From NCBI RefSeq assembly GCF_014117445.1, contig NZ_CP059851.1, forward strand, positions 2,170,001-2,234,000: a stretch of 64,000 bases of DNA, read 5' to 3'. Under the pieces are notes generated by a model, which ran no database searches, was not told where the DNA came from, and saw only the letters and a program-made list of their open reading frames with translations. This DNA is from Sandaracinobacteroides saxicola (lineage in GTDB: Bacteria; Pseudomonadota; Alphaproteobacteria; Sphingomonadales; Sphingomonadaceae). A program made the translations under genes and the position numbers. This document shows positions 18,699-27,630 of this stretch, in pieces. The stretch's first letter is position 1. Every line of letters starts with the position of its first letter.

Positions 18699-19595
18699 AT
18701 GACCCTTCCCGACAGCTACCTCGACTATCCGCGCCGCCGCGAAGGCTATGACCACGCCCTCTATCCCTGGTCCAACCTTCACAGTCGGCCCTATTTCGAA
18801 TGGGCGCCGGGCCAGGCGCTCGCCGTGATGCCCGTCATCCTCGCCGAATTTTTCCCGCTCACCCCGTCGGACACGCCCTTCCGCGCGCCGGGCCACATGC
18901 AGACCGCCTTCCCCGATTACCGTCATTACACCGCCCGTGACTATGGCAACCGGGTCGGCATCTGGCGATTGCTGGACGCGTTCGAAAAACGCGGCCTGAA
19001 AAGCAGCGTTGCCATGAACGTCGCCATCGCGGAGCGTTACCCCGAACTGCTGCGCGCGGTTCTCGATGGTGGCCACGACCTTGTCGCCCACGCGACCGAC
19101 ATGAACGGCACCATCGACAGCAGCCTGCCGGCCGACACCGAAGCCGCCCTCATCGCCGACACCAGGGCACGCTGGACCGCCCTCGGCCAGCATCCCACCG
19201 CCTGGCACTCGATCGCGCGCAGCCAGAGCCACCGAACTCCCGATTTATTGATGAAACACGGTTTCACCACCATGCTCGACTGGCCGAACGACGACCTGCC
19301 CTACCGCTTCGCCAACGGCATCCTCAACATTCCCCTCAACCACGAACTCTCCGACCGCCAGATCATCACCGTCCAGCAGCAGAGCGCCGACAGTTATGTC
19401 CAGCAAATTCAGGACGCCTGGACCTGGCTGAAGTCCGAAGACGCCCCCCGCCTCCTGCCGCTGTCACTCACGCCCTACATCATCGCCCTGCCCTATCGGA
19501 TCGGGGCTTTCGAGGCCCTGCTCGACTGGTTGCAAGTCAAGAACGCCCACATCAGCACCGTCGGCGCCGTCTCCCGTACCGCCACCATGACGTGA
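18699..19595 (+). CDS. Second polysaccharide deacetylase-family protein
   Basis: 298 residues from the ATG at 18699, four bases after the receiver-protein stop. An in-frame GTG at 18684 would overlap the receiver gene and is less likely. Shared features with the protein at 16965 include YTARDYGNRVGIWRLLDAFE, the H-box region GGHDLVAHATDMNG and the C-terminal LSLTPYIIALPYRIGAFEA. Near the C-terminus a Pro replaces the family His in the corresponding motif (LTPYIIAL against IPLHAYLIG), so the two paralogues probably differ in metal binding or activity. It is the last gene of the three-gene unit. Confidence 0.83.
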   Translation: MTLPDSYLDYPRRREGYDHALYPWSNLHSRPYFEWAPGQALAVMPVILAEFFPLTPSDTPFRAPGHMQTAFPDYRHYTARDYGNRVGIWRLLDAFEKRGLKSSVAMNVAIAERYPELLRAVLDGGHDLVAHATDMNGTIDSSLPADTEAALIADTRARWTALGQHPTAWHSIARSQSHRTPDLLMKHGFTTMLDWPNDDLPYRFANGILNIPLNHELSDRQIITVQQQSADSYVQQIQDAWTWLKSEDAPRLLPLSLTPYIIALPYRIGAFEALLDWLQVKNAHISTVGAVSRTATMT

Positions 19596-19689
19596 ACGCC
19601 GCCGCGGCGTGATCCGGCGGAAGCCAAGACGCCTGCCGCCTTGACGGTCAGCGTGTTGCGCTTGGGGCTGGGGCGCGGCATGGCGGGGG

Positions 19690-20844
19690 ATGATCTTTGC
19701 AGCGCGTGTACAGGCAGCGATCGAGCTGCTCGATCTGGTGATCGCGGCGGCGCGGCAGGGCGGCGCCTCGGCCGACGTGATCGTGTCGCGCTATTTCGCG
19801 ACGCGACGCTATGCCGGGTCGAAGGACCGCACGGCGGTGCGTGACCTGGTATTCGCGGCGATCCGGCGCTGCGGCGAGATGCCGGAAAGCGGGCGCGCGG
19901 CGATGCTGGGGCTGGCGGAGGCGCAGCCGGACCTGCGGACGGCATTTACCGGTGAGGGGCATGGACCGGCAGCGCTGGCTCCGGATGAGGCGGTGGCCGA
20001 GGCGGCGCTGCTGCCGGCGTGGTTGATGACGCGCATGGCAGCGGCGTTCGGGGCGGAGGCGGAGGCCGAGGCACAGGCGTTGCTGGAGCGGGCGCCGTTC
20101 GACCTGCGGGTGAACCGGTTGAAGGTGTCGGATGCGGACATGGTCGTGCTGCCCGTACCGGCTGGGCCGGTGGCGGGACTGCCGCTGCCGTTGCCCTTCG
20201 CGCGACGGGCGGTGGCGGCCTTCAATGTCGAGGCCTGCGCGGCCTGGGTTGCCGGCGAGATCGAGGTGCAGGACGCGGCGAGCCAGTTCGCCGTGGCGCT
20301 GTGCGCGGCCATGCCGGGGGAAACAGTGGTGGATCTGTGTGCCGGGGCCGGGGGCAAGACGCTGGCGCTGGCGGCGGACATGGGCGGCGCCGGCGACGGC
20401 CGCCTGATCGCCTGCGACAGTGACCGCACGCGGCTGCGGAAGCTGGAACCGCGGGCGGTGCGGGCAGGCGCGCGGGGCGAGACGCGGCTGCTGGACCCGG
20501 GACGGGAGATGGCGGCGCTGGAGGATCTGCGCGGGGCGGCCGACCTGGTGTTGGTGGACGCGCCCTGTTCGGGCAGCGGCACGTGGCGCCGCAATCCCGA
20601 AGCGCGCTGGCGGCTGACCCCCGAACGGTTGGCGCGGCTGTGCGCCGAGCAGGCGCGCCTTCTGGCGTTGGGATGGGAGTTGGTGCGGCCGGGCGGGCGG
20701 CTGGTCTATGCCGTGTGCAGCGTGCTGGAGGAAGAAGGGCCACGGGTGGTCGCGGACCTTGGCGTGCCGGCCGTTCAGCACCGGCTCACCCCGCTTGGCC
20801 ATGGGTGCGACGGCTTTTTCGTCGCGCGGATGGAAAAGCTCTGA
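19690..20844 (+). CDS. rsmB: RsmB-like RNA (cytosine-C5) methyltransferase
   Basis: 384 residues. An N-terminal NusB-like helical region (1-130) is followed by a SAM-dependent methyltransferase domain. The SAM motif is VVDLCAGAGGKTLALAADMG, motif IV is DAPCSGSGTWRRNPEARW, which supplies one catalytic Cys, and motif VI is YAVCSVLEEE, which supplies the other. This is the RsmB/NOP2 family that makes m5C in rRNA; E. coli RsmB modifies 16S C967. The position modified here cannot be read from sequence. The start ATG at 19690 follows a G-rich site (GGCGGGGG). A TPR gene follows 32 bases downstream. Confidence 0.88.
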   Translation: MIFAARVQAAIELLDLVIAAARQGGASADVIVSRYFATRRYAGSKDRTAVRDLVFAAIRRCGEMPESGRAAMLGLAEAQPDLRTAFTGEGHGPAALAPDEAVAEAALLPAWLMTRMAAAFGAEAEAEAQALLERAPFDLRVNRLKVSDADMVVLPVPAGPVAGLPLPLPFARRAVAAFNVEACAAWVAGEIEVQDAASQFAVALCAAMPGETVVDLCAGAGGKTLALAADMGGAGDGRLIACDSDRTRLRKLEPRAVRAGARGETRLLDPGREMAALEDLRGAADLVLVDAPCSGSGTWRRNPEARWRLTPERLARLCAEQARLLALGWELVRPGGRLVYAVCSVLEEEGPRVVADLGVPAVQHRLTPLGHGCDGFFVARMEKL

Positions 20845-20876
20845 TAGAGCCCGATCGGGACTGGGAAAGGGTGCGC

Positions 20877-21536
20877 ATGGCGCTGAGACGATGGGCGGTG
20901 GGCATGTTGTTGCTGGCGGGGGCGACGCAGGCGTCGGCGCTGGCGCGGGGCCTGGCGGATACGCAACTCGATCCGAAATCGCTGGTGCAGATGGGGATGG
21001 CCGACGCGGCCCTGGCCGCGCGTCGATACGACGCGGCGTCGGACGCCTATGAGGCGGCGATCGCCGCCGATCCGCGCAACAAGGGCGGCTATATCGGGCT
21101 GGCCCGGGTGGCGGAGGCGCAGGGCCTGCCGGGCAAGGCGATCCGTTATTACCGGGAGGCGCTGCAGATCGATCCCAACGACCTGACCGCGCTGGAGGGC
21201 CAGGGCGCAAGCCTGGCAAGGCGCGGCGCGATTGCGCGGGCGCAGGCCAATCTCGACCGGCTGAAGCTGCTGTGCGCGGCGCCCTGCCCGGCCGCGGACC
21301 GCCTGGCGACCGCCATCGCTCGGGGGCCGGACGCGGTGAAGACGGCCGAGGTCACGGGGCCGCTGGCAACGGCGACGGCGACGGTCGCCGTACCGCCGGA
21401 GGTGGCCGCGAAAGCCGCACCGGAGGTCAAGGCGGCCCCGGCCCCGGTGGCGGTGAAGCCCGCGACACCGGCGGAGACCAAGCCGGCCACGCCGCCGGAG
21501 GTGGTCAAACCCCCGGCCCCGCAGCCCCGCCGCTGA
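20877..21536 (+). CDS. Secreted tetratricopeptide-repeat protein
   Basis: 219 residues from ATG 20877 with AAAGGG upstream. The signal peptide (1-23, LLLAGATQASALA) precedes about three TPR helices (35-120; YDAASDAYEAAIAADPRNKG and KAIRYYREALQIDPND), a C-x3-C pair (CAAPC) and a 70-residue Ala/Pro/Lys/Val-rich tail of low complexity. It is probably periplasmic. The TPR resembles those of envelope assembly factors, but there is no enzymatic domain. Its stop overlaps the Fur-family start (TGATG). Confidence 0.8.
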   Translation: MALRRWAVGMLLLAGATQASALARGLADTQLDPKSLVQMGMADAALAARRYDAASDAYEAAIAADPRNKGGYIGLARVAEAQGLPGKAIRYYREALQIDPNDLTALEGQGASLARRGAIARAQANLDRLKLLCAAPCPAADRLATAIARGPDAVKTAEVTGPLATATATVAVPPEVAAKAAPEVKAAPAPVAVKPATPAETKPATPPEVVKPPAPQPRR

Positions 21537-22039
21537 TGGCGAGCCACGCGCACCTGGCGGCAGATGATCCGGCATTGATCGACGCCGCCGCGGCGGCGAT
21601 GGATGCGGGCGGGGTGGCATGGACGTCGCTGCGGGCCGATGTGTTCGCGGTGCTGGCGGCGGGCGCCCAGCCGATGTCCGCCTATGACGTGACCGAGCGG
21701 GTGTCGGCCCGTGTCGGGCGGCGGGTGCAGGCGAACAGCGTCTATCGCATCCTGGACCTGTTCGTGGTGAACAATCTGGCGAAGCGGGTGGAAAGCCGCA
21801 ACGCCTATGTCGTGAACACGCACCCGGCCTGCGTGCACGATTGCATCTTCCTGGTGTGCGAGGGCTGCGGCGATACCCGGCATCTGGATGATGACCGGCT
21901 GGCAGGGGCGCTGCGGGCACGGGCCTCGGCGGCGGGATTCCTGCCGCTGCGGCCGGTGCTGGAGGTGCAGGGTCGCTGCGAACGCTGCGGCGACTCCGCG
22001 ACCGAAAAGGATAATGATGACAAGCGTGCTACATTTTAG
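21536..22039 (+). CDS. Fur-family transcriptional regulator (probably Zur)
   Basis: 167 residues from ATG 21536, overlapping the upstream stop by one base. The winged helix is SLRADVFAVLAAGAQPMSAY through VQANSVYRILDLFVVNNLAK. The dimerisation half has HDCIFLVCEGCGDTRH and a final CERCG, giving the two CxxC pairs of the structural zinc site. The sparse His content and the CEGCG motif fit Zur better than Fur, although the metal cannot be fixed from sequence. It precedes dxs by 27 bases. No zinc transporter is nearby. Confidence 0.87.
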   Translation: MASHAHLAADDPALIDAAAAAMDAGGVAWTSLRADVFAVLAAGAQPMSAYDVTERVSARVGRRVQANSVYRILDLFVVNNLAKRVESRNAYVVNTHPACVHDCIFLVCEGCGDTRHLDDDRLAGALRARASAAGFLPLRPVLEVQGRCERCGDSATEKDNDDKRATF

Positions 22040-22066
22040 CGCTTTGCCGCATGGTGGCATGGGTTT

Positions 22067-24031
22067 ATGCAGGTCGCGATGTCGAAGGATGAAATCGCTG
22101 TGAGCCAAGCGCCTGCCGGTCGCCCGCAAACGCCGCTGCTGGACCTGGTCGAAACGCCGCCCGACCTGCGGAAACTGAAGCCGGAGCAGTTGCGACAGCT
22201 CTCGGATGAGCTGCGGGCGGAGATGATCGACGCGGTCAGCGTGACCGGCGGGCATCTCGGCGCCGGCCTCGGCGTTGTCGAGCTGACGGTGGCGTTGCAT
22301 TATGTGTTCGACACGCCGACCGACCGGCTGATCTGGGACGTGGGGCACCAGGCCTATCCCCACAAGATATTGACCGGGCGGCGCGACCGCATCCGCACCT
22401 TGCGGCAGGGCGGCGGACTGTCGGGCTTCACCAAGCGCAGCGAGAGCGTGTACGACCCGTTCGGTGCGGCGCATTCCAGCACGAGCATCTCGGCGGCGCT
22501 GGGCTTCGCCATCGCCAACAAATTGTCGGGCGCCAGGGGCAAGGCGATCGCGGTGATCGGCGATGGCGCAATGTCTGCCGGCATGGCCTATGAGGCGATG
22601 AACAATGCGCGCGAGGCCGGGAACCGGCTGATTGTGATCCTGAACGACAATGAGATGTCGATCGCGCCGCCAGTCGGGGCGCTGTCGGCCTATCTGACGC
22701 GCATCTATTCTTCGAACACGTTCCTGGAAATCCGCGACGCGGTGCGACAGCTGGCGAAGAAGGCGCTGCCCGACGGGTTGAAGAAGACAGCGAAGCGGGC
22801 GGAGAGTTTCGCCCGCACGCTGACCACCGGCGGCACCCTGTTCGAGGAATTGGGCTTCTATTATGTCGGCCCGGTCGACGGGCACAATGTCGAGCAGCTG
22901 GTGAGCGTGCTGGAGCATGTGCGCGATGCCGCCGAGGGACCGTGCCTGATCCACTGCATCACGCAGAAGGGCAAGGGCTACAGCTATGCCGAGGCCGCGG
23001 CGGACAAATATCATGGCGTGACCAAGTTCAACGTGGTGACCGGCGAGCAATCCAAGGCGCCGGCGGGGCCGCCCAGCTACACCGGCGTCTTTGCGAAAGC
23101 GTTGATGGCGGAGGCCGCGCGGGACGCAAAGATCGTGGCGATCACCGCCGCGATGCCGAGCGGCACGGGCCTCGACAAGTTCCAGGCCGCCTATCCGCAC
23201 CGTACCTTCGACGTGGGGATCGCCGAGCAGCATGCTGTGACCTTCGCGGCGGGCCTCGCGGCGCAGGGCTATCGGCCATTCTGCGCCATTTATTCCACCT
23301 TCCTGCAGCGCGCTTATGACCAGGTGGTGCATGACGTGGCGATCCAGAACCTGCCCGTGCGCTTCGCCATCGACCGCGCCGGGCTGGTGGGCGCGGACGG
23401 CAGCACCCATGCCGGGTCGTTCGATGTGACCTATCTGGCGACGCTGCCGAATTTCGTGGTGATGGCGGCGGCGGACGAAGTGGAACTGGTGCACATGGTG
23501 CACACGGCGGCGCTGCATGATTCAGGCCCCATTGCGGTGCGCTACCCGCGCAGCGAAGGTATCGGGCTGACGCTGCCGGCCGTGCCGGAGCGGTTGGAGA
23601 TCGGCAAGGGACGCATCGTGCGCGAGGGCAAGAGCGTGGCGATCCTGTCGCTGGGAACGCGCCTGGGCGAAGCGTTGAAGGCGGCGGATGTGCTGGACGC
23701 CAAGGGGCTTTCGACCACGGTTGCCGACCTGCGCTTTGCCAAACCGCTGGACGAGGCGCTGATCCGCCGGCTGTGCGCCAGCCACGAGGTGGTGGTGACC
23801 GTGGAGGAAGGCGCCGTCGGCGGGCTGGGCGCGCATGTGCTGACGCTGGCGAGCGACAGCGGCCTGCTGGATGACGGCCTGAAAATCCGCACGCTGCGCC
23901 TGCCCGATGTCTTCCAGGAACATGACGCGCCGGCAAAGCAATATGCGACTGCCGGGCTGGATGCCGCCGGAATCGTCGCGAGCGTGCTGGGGGCGTTGCG
24001 GCACAATGACGTGGGGGCGGCGCGGGCGTAA
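22067..24031 (+). CDS. dxs: 1-deoxy-D-xylulose-5-phosphate synthase
   Basis: 654 residues. This thiamine-diphosphate enzyme condenses pyruvate with glyceraldehyde 3-phosphate, the first step of the MEP isoprenoid pathway (carotenoids, quinones, hopanoids). Clear landmarks are [19 protein letters not shown], the ThDP motif [26 protein letters not shown] and the transketolase central domain [20 protein letters not shown]. The length is typical. The N-terminus is uncertain: ATG codons at 22067 and 22079 are both in frame, and homologues usually begin close to the second. It ends 8 bases from the converging mazF stop. Confidence 0.96.
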   Translation: MQVAMSKDEIAVSQAPAGRPQTPLLDLVETPPDLRKLKPEQLRQLSDELRAEMIDAVSVTGGHLGAGLGVVELTVALHYVFDTPTDRLIWDVGHQAYPHKILTGRRDRIRTLRQGGGLSGFTKRSESVYDPFGAAHSSTSISAALGFAIANKLSGARGKAIAVIGDGAMSAGMAYEAMNNAREAGNRLIVILNDNEMSIAPPVGALSAYLTRIYSSNTFLEIRDAVRQLAKKALPDGLKKTAKRAESFARTLTTGGTLFEELGFYYVGPVDGHNVEQLVSVLEHVRDAAEGPCLIHCITQKGKGYSYAEAAADKYHGVTKFNVVTGEQSKAPAGPPSYTGVFAKALMAEAARDAKIVAITAAMPSGTGLDKFQAAYPHRTFDVGIAEQHAVTFAAGLAAQGYRPFCAIYSTFLQRAYDQVVHDVAIQNLPVRFAIDRAGLVGADGSTHAGSFDVTYLATLPNFVVMAAADEVELVHMVHTAALHDSGPIAVRYPRSEGIGLTLPAVPERLEIGKGRIVREGKSVAILSLGTRLGEALKAADVLDAKGLSTTVADLRFAKPLDEALIRRLCASHEVVVTVEEGAVGGLGAHVLTLASDSGLLDDGLKIRTLRLPDVFQEHDAPAKQYATAGLDAAGIVASVLGALRHNDVGAARA

Positions 24032-24038
24032 TCTTGCG

Positions 24039-24359
24039 TCAGGCGGCGAACAATTCACCGAGCACACCGAGCAGCCGGTCCATGGTCGGGCGATCAAGCC
24101 GGCCAAGGCGTTTGATAAGGCGTGCGCGGTCGAGCGTGCGGAGCTGATCGGGCAGGATGAGGCCGGTAGTACCCTGAAAACGGATGGCGACACGAAAAGG
24201 CGCCGCCCTGCCCTGGCTGGTCATGGGCGCGACAATCGCGGTGCGGAGATGGGCGTTTAGTTCATCGGGGGAAATGATGACGCAGGGCCGGGTTTTCTGG
24301 ATTTCATGGCCGACGGTCGGGTCCAGCGCGGCGAGCCAGACGTCGCCGCGTTTCACCAT
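24039..24359 (-). CDS. mazF: MazF/PemK-type endoribonuclease toxin
   Basis: 106 residues. The PemK/MazF fold is shown by the N-terminal KRGDVWLAALDPTVGHEIQK, the RPCVIISPDELN strand, VAPMTSQ and the C-terminal GLILPDQLRTLDRARLI. The family cleaves mRNA at short motifs and is held inactive by an AbrB-fold antitoxin. The toxin start overlaps the end of the antitoxin gene by 7 bases, the usual order and coupling. Confidence 0.93.
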   Translation of the reverse strand: MVKRGDVWLAALDPTVGHEIQKTRPCVIISPDELNAHLRTAIVAPMTSQGRAAPFRVAIRFQGTTGLILPDQLRTLDRARLIKRLGRLDRPTMDRLLGVLGELFAA

Positions 24360-24610
24360 GTGAGCGCTTCGTCACCCTCAAGCGGGACATCGAGCCATTC
24401 GTCGCTGCTGCCGTCGGTCGCGACCTCAGCCGCGGCGGCGCTCCAGCCGCTGCGATGGGGCTGCGCGATCGGGCGGGCGACAAGGGCACCATCAACGATG
24501 CTGAGATCGAGCCGGGTGCCCGATCCAGCGCCGAGTTCCGCAAGCAACGGGCGCGGAACGATCAGGCTGACCGAATTGCCCGTGCGGCGAAGGGCGGATG
24601 ACATCGGCAT
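24353..24610 (-). CDS. mazE: AbrB/MazE-type antitoxin
   Basis: 85 residues. The N-terminal swapped-hairpin DNA-binding domain is RRTGNSVSLIVPRPLLAELG followed by GSGTRLDLSIVDGALVARP. The acidic C-terminal tail (EWLDVPLEGDEALTW) should wrap around the toxin. It precedes and overlaps mazF. Transcription is probably autorepressed from the 40-base gap shared with the divergent small gene at 24651. A second in-frame ATG lies at 24604; neither has a strong ribosome-binding site. Confidence 0.88.
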   Translation of the reverse strand: MPMSSALRRTGNSVSLIVPRPLLAELGAGSGTRLDLSIVDGALVARPIAQPHRSGWSAAAAEVATDGSSDEWLDVPLEGDEALTW

Positions 24611-24650
24611 TCGTGTCTGTTAGCACGAAGGCATAACGGAGGCAATTGCG

Positions 24651-24812
24651 TTGGACTGCTACACGGTGACCGTGGTTCGTGACGGAGACGAGTTCGTTAT
24701 CCCTTTGCCGCTGGCTTTGATCGAAAAAATGAAAATACAGGAGGGCCAATCCTTTGTTCTCGACAAGGTCGAAGGCGTGATTGTCCTGACTTTGAAGCCG
24801 GTTAGGCCATAA
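24651..24812 (+). CDS. Very small AbrB/MazE-like protein
   Basis: 53 residues. TTG start at 24651 with a good GGAGG site at 24638-24642 (8-base spacing). The translation contains DGDEFVIPLPLALIEKM, then QEGQSFVLDK and a final IVLTLKP, which is the beta-hairpin, Pro-Leu helix and strand order of an AbrB/SpoVT swapped-hairpin domain without a toxin-binding tail. It is divergent from mazEF and 13 bases upstream of tlyA. Codon use is less GC-rich than the neighbours (for example AAA ATG AAA ATA). It could be an orphan antitoxin, an auxiliary repressor of mazEF or a remnant. Confidence 0.6.
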   Translation: MDCYTVTVVRDGDEFVIPLPLALIEKMKIQEGQSFVLDKVEGVIVLTLKPVRP

Positions 24813-24825
24813 TGTCTGAAATGCG

Positions 24826-25554
24826 ATGAAAAGCCGCGCCGACGTGGCGCTTGTCGCGCGCGGGCTGGTGGAGAGCCGGGCGAAGGCGCAGGCGCTGATC
24901 ATGGCGGGGCAGGTGTTCGCCGGCGAGCGCAAGGTGGCGAAGGCGGGCGAGACCATCGCCGACGAGGTGCCGCTGCGGGTGGCCGGGCGGGAGCATCCCT
25001 GGGTCAGCCGGGGCGGCGTGAAGCTGGCGCACGGGCTGGCGCATTTCGGCGTGGAGGTGCGCGGGTTCGTGGCGCTGGACGTGGGCAGTTCCACCGGCGG
25101 CTTCACCGATGTGCTGCTGCAGGGCGGCGCCACGCGGGTCCATGCGGTGGATGTGGGAACGAACCAGCTCGCCTGGAGCCTGCGCAGCGATCCCCGGGTC
25201 GTGGTGCACGAGCAGGTGAATGCACGGCATCTGACGGCGGCGCATGTTCCCGAGGCCGTGGACATCATCGTGTGCGACGCGAGCTTCATCGGCCTCGCCA
25301 AGGTGCTGGAGCGGGCGCTGGACTTTGCGCGCACGGGTGCCTGGCTGATCGCACTGGTGAAGCCGCAGTTCGAGGTGGGGCCGGGGGAGACGGACAAGGG
25401 CGTGGTGCGCGACCCCGCATTGCACGCCCGGGTCTGCGATGCGGCGGCCGCCTGGGTGCGCGGGCGGGGGTGGGATGTGCGCGGGGTGGTGCCCTCCCCC
25501 ATCACCGGCCCCGAAGGAAATGTGGAGTTTCTGCTGGGGGCGGTGAAAAGATGA
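24826..25554 (+). CDS. tlyA: TlyA-family rRNA 2'-O-methyltransferase / hemolysin A homologue
   Basis: 242 residues. An S4 RNA-binding domain (1-60; DVALVARGLVESRAKAQALI and VSRGGVKLAHGL) is followed by an FtsJ-like methyltransferase domain with the SAM motif ALDVGSSTGGFTDVLLQGGA and catalytic-region sequences DIIVCDASFIGL and ALVKPQFEVGPGETDKGVV. TlyA proteins 2'-O-methylate 16S and sometimes 23S rRNA; the hemolysin name is historical. It overlaps the GH32 gene by four bases (ATGA). Confidence 0.94.
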   Translation: MKSRADVALVARGLVESRAKAQALIMAGQVFAGERKVAKAGETIADEVPLRVAGREHPWVSRGGVKLAHGLAHFGVEVRGFVALDVGSSTGGFTDVLLQGGATRVHAVDVGTNQLAWSLRSDPRVVVHEQVNARHLTAAHVPEAVDIIVCDASFIGLAKVLERALDFARTGAWLIALVKPQFEVGPGETDKGVVRDPALHARVCDAAAAWVRGRGWDVRGVVPSPITGPEGNVEFLLGAVKR

Positions 25555-26762
25555 TGGCCTTTCATGCGCACGCCCCGGCGGGCGAATGGCTGAACGATCC
25601 CAACGGCCTGCTGTTTTCAGGCGGGCGCTGGCGGCTGTTCGCGCAACACCGCGCGGATGCGCCGGATTTCGCGGCCACCGGCTGGGCGCGGCTGTCCGGC
25701 GACGACCTGCTGCGCTGGGATTGGGACGGGGTGGCGATCCCGGCGGGGGACGAATGGGCGTACAGTGGCTGTGTGCTGCCCGGCCCGGTGGCGGTGCACA
25801 CGGCGCATGCGGCGGGTCTGGAAAGGCAGGTGCTGCGGCGCTCCGGCGATGGCGGGCGGACTTGGGGGCCGGCGAGGGCGCTCGACGGGCTGGGGGGCGC
25901 GGCGCGCAACCGGCGCGATCCCTTTGTCTGGCCGGTCAACGGCGGTTGGCGGATGCTGCTGGCGGCGCCGTGCGACTGGCGCGCGTGGCGCGACGAAGGC
26001 CCGTCCCGGCTGCTGTTGTTCGAAGCCGAGGCGCTGGAAGGGCCCTGGCGCGCCGCGGGCGAGGTGACGGTGGGGCTGCCGCGCGGGGTGATGCTGGAGA
26101 TGCCGGCGCGGGTGGCGGTGCCGGGGGGCGGTGAGGCACTGGTCTGGTCGACGGTGGACCGGCGCGGCGATGGCGCGGACGGCACCGTCTGGCGCTGGGA
26201 TGGCGGTTTTGCCGACGGTCGCTGGCAGGGGTCCGGCACCCCCTGTCGCCTGGATCTGGGCCCGGATTTCTATGCGGCGATTCCCGGTGGCGACATGCTG
26301 ATCGGCTGGGCGTCGAGCTGGGCGACGGCGCGCGCGATGCCGTGGGGCGGGTTTCATGGCGGCCCGCTGTCCTTGCCCCGCGCCATGACCGCGGCGGGAT
26401 CGGCACCGGTTCCGGCGATCGCCGACCGGTTCTCGGTGCGCCAGACGACCATGCCGGCGGCGGGCCTGGGGGTGGCCGCGGTGGCGGGCGTCTTCTCCCT
26501 GCGGATCGAAGGGCATGGCGCGGCGTTCACGCTGGCTGTCGCGGCCGATGGCGCGGCACGGCTGGAACGCACCGGCGACTTTGCCTGGGGGGATGAGGCG
26601 CGGTTGCAGGCGGGGCCGAAACGCCTGAGCCTGTTTGTGGATGGACCGCTGGTGGAATTGCACATCGCGCCCGATGACCGGTGGGTGACGGTGGCGGTGC
26701 CCGTTGTCGGAGCCTTTGCGGTGCACGGGGTGGCGTTCGACTGGTTCGGACTGGCGGATTGA
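25551..26762 (+). CDS. Glycoside hydrolase family 32 (invertase/levanase-like)
   Basis: 403 residues, start overlapping the tlyA stop. GH32 hallmarks are the nucleophile Asp16 in WLNDPNG, the transition-state stabiliser Asp123 in RRDPFVW and the acid/base Glu183 in MLEMPARVAV. The last motif is normally ECP, so the Cys is replaced by Met while the Glu is kept. A C-terminal beta-sandwich (about 310-400) is present. The family hydrolyses beta-fructosides such as sucrose or levan. There is no signal peptide, so the enzyme is probably cytoplasmic, yet no sugar transporter or fructokinase is adjacent. Confidence 0.9.
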   Translation: MMAFHAHAPAGEWLNDPNGLLFSGGRWRLFAQHRADAPDFAATGWARLSGDDLLRWDWDGVAIPAGDEWAYSGCVLPGPVAVHTAHAAGLERQVLRRSGDGGRTWGPARALDGLGGAARNRRDPFVWPVNGGWRMLLAAPCDWRAWRDEGPSRLLLFEAEALEGPWRAAGEVTVGLPRGVMLEMPARVAVPGGGEALVWSTVDRRGDGADGTVWRWDGGFADGRWQGSGTPCRLDLGPDFYAAIPGGDMLIGWASSWATARAMPWGGFHGGPLSLPRAMTAAGSAPVPAIADRFSVRQTTMPAAGLGVAAVAGVFSLRIEGHGAAFTLAVAADGAARLERTGDFAWGDEARLQAGPKRLSLFVDGPLVELHIAPDDRWVTVAVPVVGAFAVHGVAFDWFGLAD

Positions 26763-26775
26763 ACGGCGGCCTGCA

Positions 26776-27573
26776 TCAGAGATGGGGCCACCACATCAGC
26801 GCCGCGGCCCCGGCGATCCCCACGGCGGTCAGCGCGCTGAGCAGCCAGAAGCCATAGCTCAGCGCCCGCTGCGCGCCACCCGTGGCGCGGAATGTCAGTT
26901 CCAGCAGCAGCAGCGGGACCAGCGTGGAACCAAAGCTCCAGACGGCGAAAAAGGCCTGTGCGGATTGCTTCGGCAGTCCGAGCAGGCCGATGCCGATGAG
27001 CGCGAAGGCCATCATGCCGACGCGCAGGAACCAGACGCCGCTGACCGCCAAGAAGGCACGCAGGGCCCAGCGGCGATGGCCGGCGAAGTCGCGGCGGCGG
27101 GCGGCGGCGACGGCGAGGATGACGAACGCCAGAATCAGCGCGGCATTGAGGGTGATGGCGGTGGCGCTGGCCATGTTGAGCCGCGAGCCGCGCACCCAGA
27201 CCAGCCACAGCCCGCCGAGCGAGGCGAGGATCGCGGCGACGACGAACAGCCGGCCGTTCCAGCGATGCACCGCCGGCAGGCGCGCGCGCAGGCGCGGGGA
27301 AAGCTGCAGCAGGCCACCGAGCGTCAGGATGGCGGCGAGCAGGATGTGGAGGCCGAACTGGATGTTGCCGGTGCGGTCGCCGGGAACGTAGGCATCGATG
27401 GCATGGCCGCCCCGTGACCAGCGGATGAAATCGCCGGTGACCAGCGGCGGGGCGTAGAGCGCGATGATGTACCCCAGGAACAGCAGCTGGCCGACCACGG
27501 CGATCCAGCCCCAGGCCATGATGGCGCGGCGCAGCGAAGGCGCGGCGGCTGCGGGAAGCGGGACGGTTGCCAT
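26776..27573 (-). CDS. DUF2306-family membrane protein
   Basis: 265 residues from ATG 27573. It has about seven hydrophobic helices, starting with AWGWIAVVGQLLFLGYIIAL. The DUF2306 pattern appears as NIQFGLHILLAAILTLGG, a conserved HRWNGR motif and FAGHRRWALRAFLAVSGVW. Its function is not established for the family. It is divergent from the AraC-type regulator gene, which may control it, and converges with GH32. Confidence 0.82.
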   Translation of the reverse strand: MATVPLPAAAAPSLRRAIMAWGWIAVVGQLLFLGYIIALYAPPLVTGDFIRWSRGGHAIDAYVPGDRTGNIQFGLHILLAAILTLGGLLQLSPRLRARLPAVHRWNGRLFVVAAILASLGGLWLVWVRGSRLNMASATAITLNAALILAFVILAVAAARRRDFAGHRRWALRAFLAVSGVWFLRVGMMAFALIGIGLLGLPKQSAQAFFAVWSFGSTLVPLLLLELTFRATGGAQRALSYGFWLLSALTAVGIAGAAALMWWPHL

Positions 27574-27630
27574 GCGGCTGTTCCTGGGCGAAATGGTCAC
27601 TCCATGCCGGCGATACACGGTGGCGTTGCG

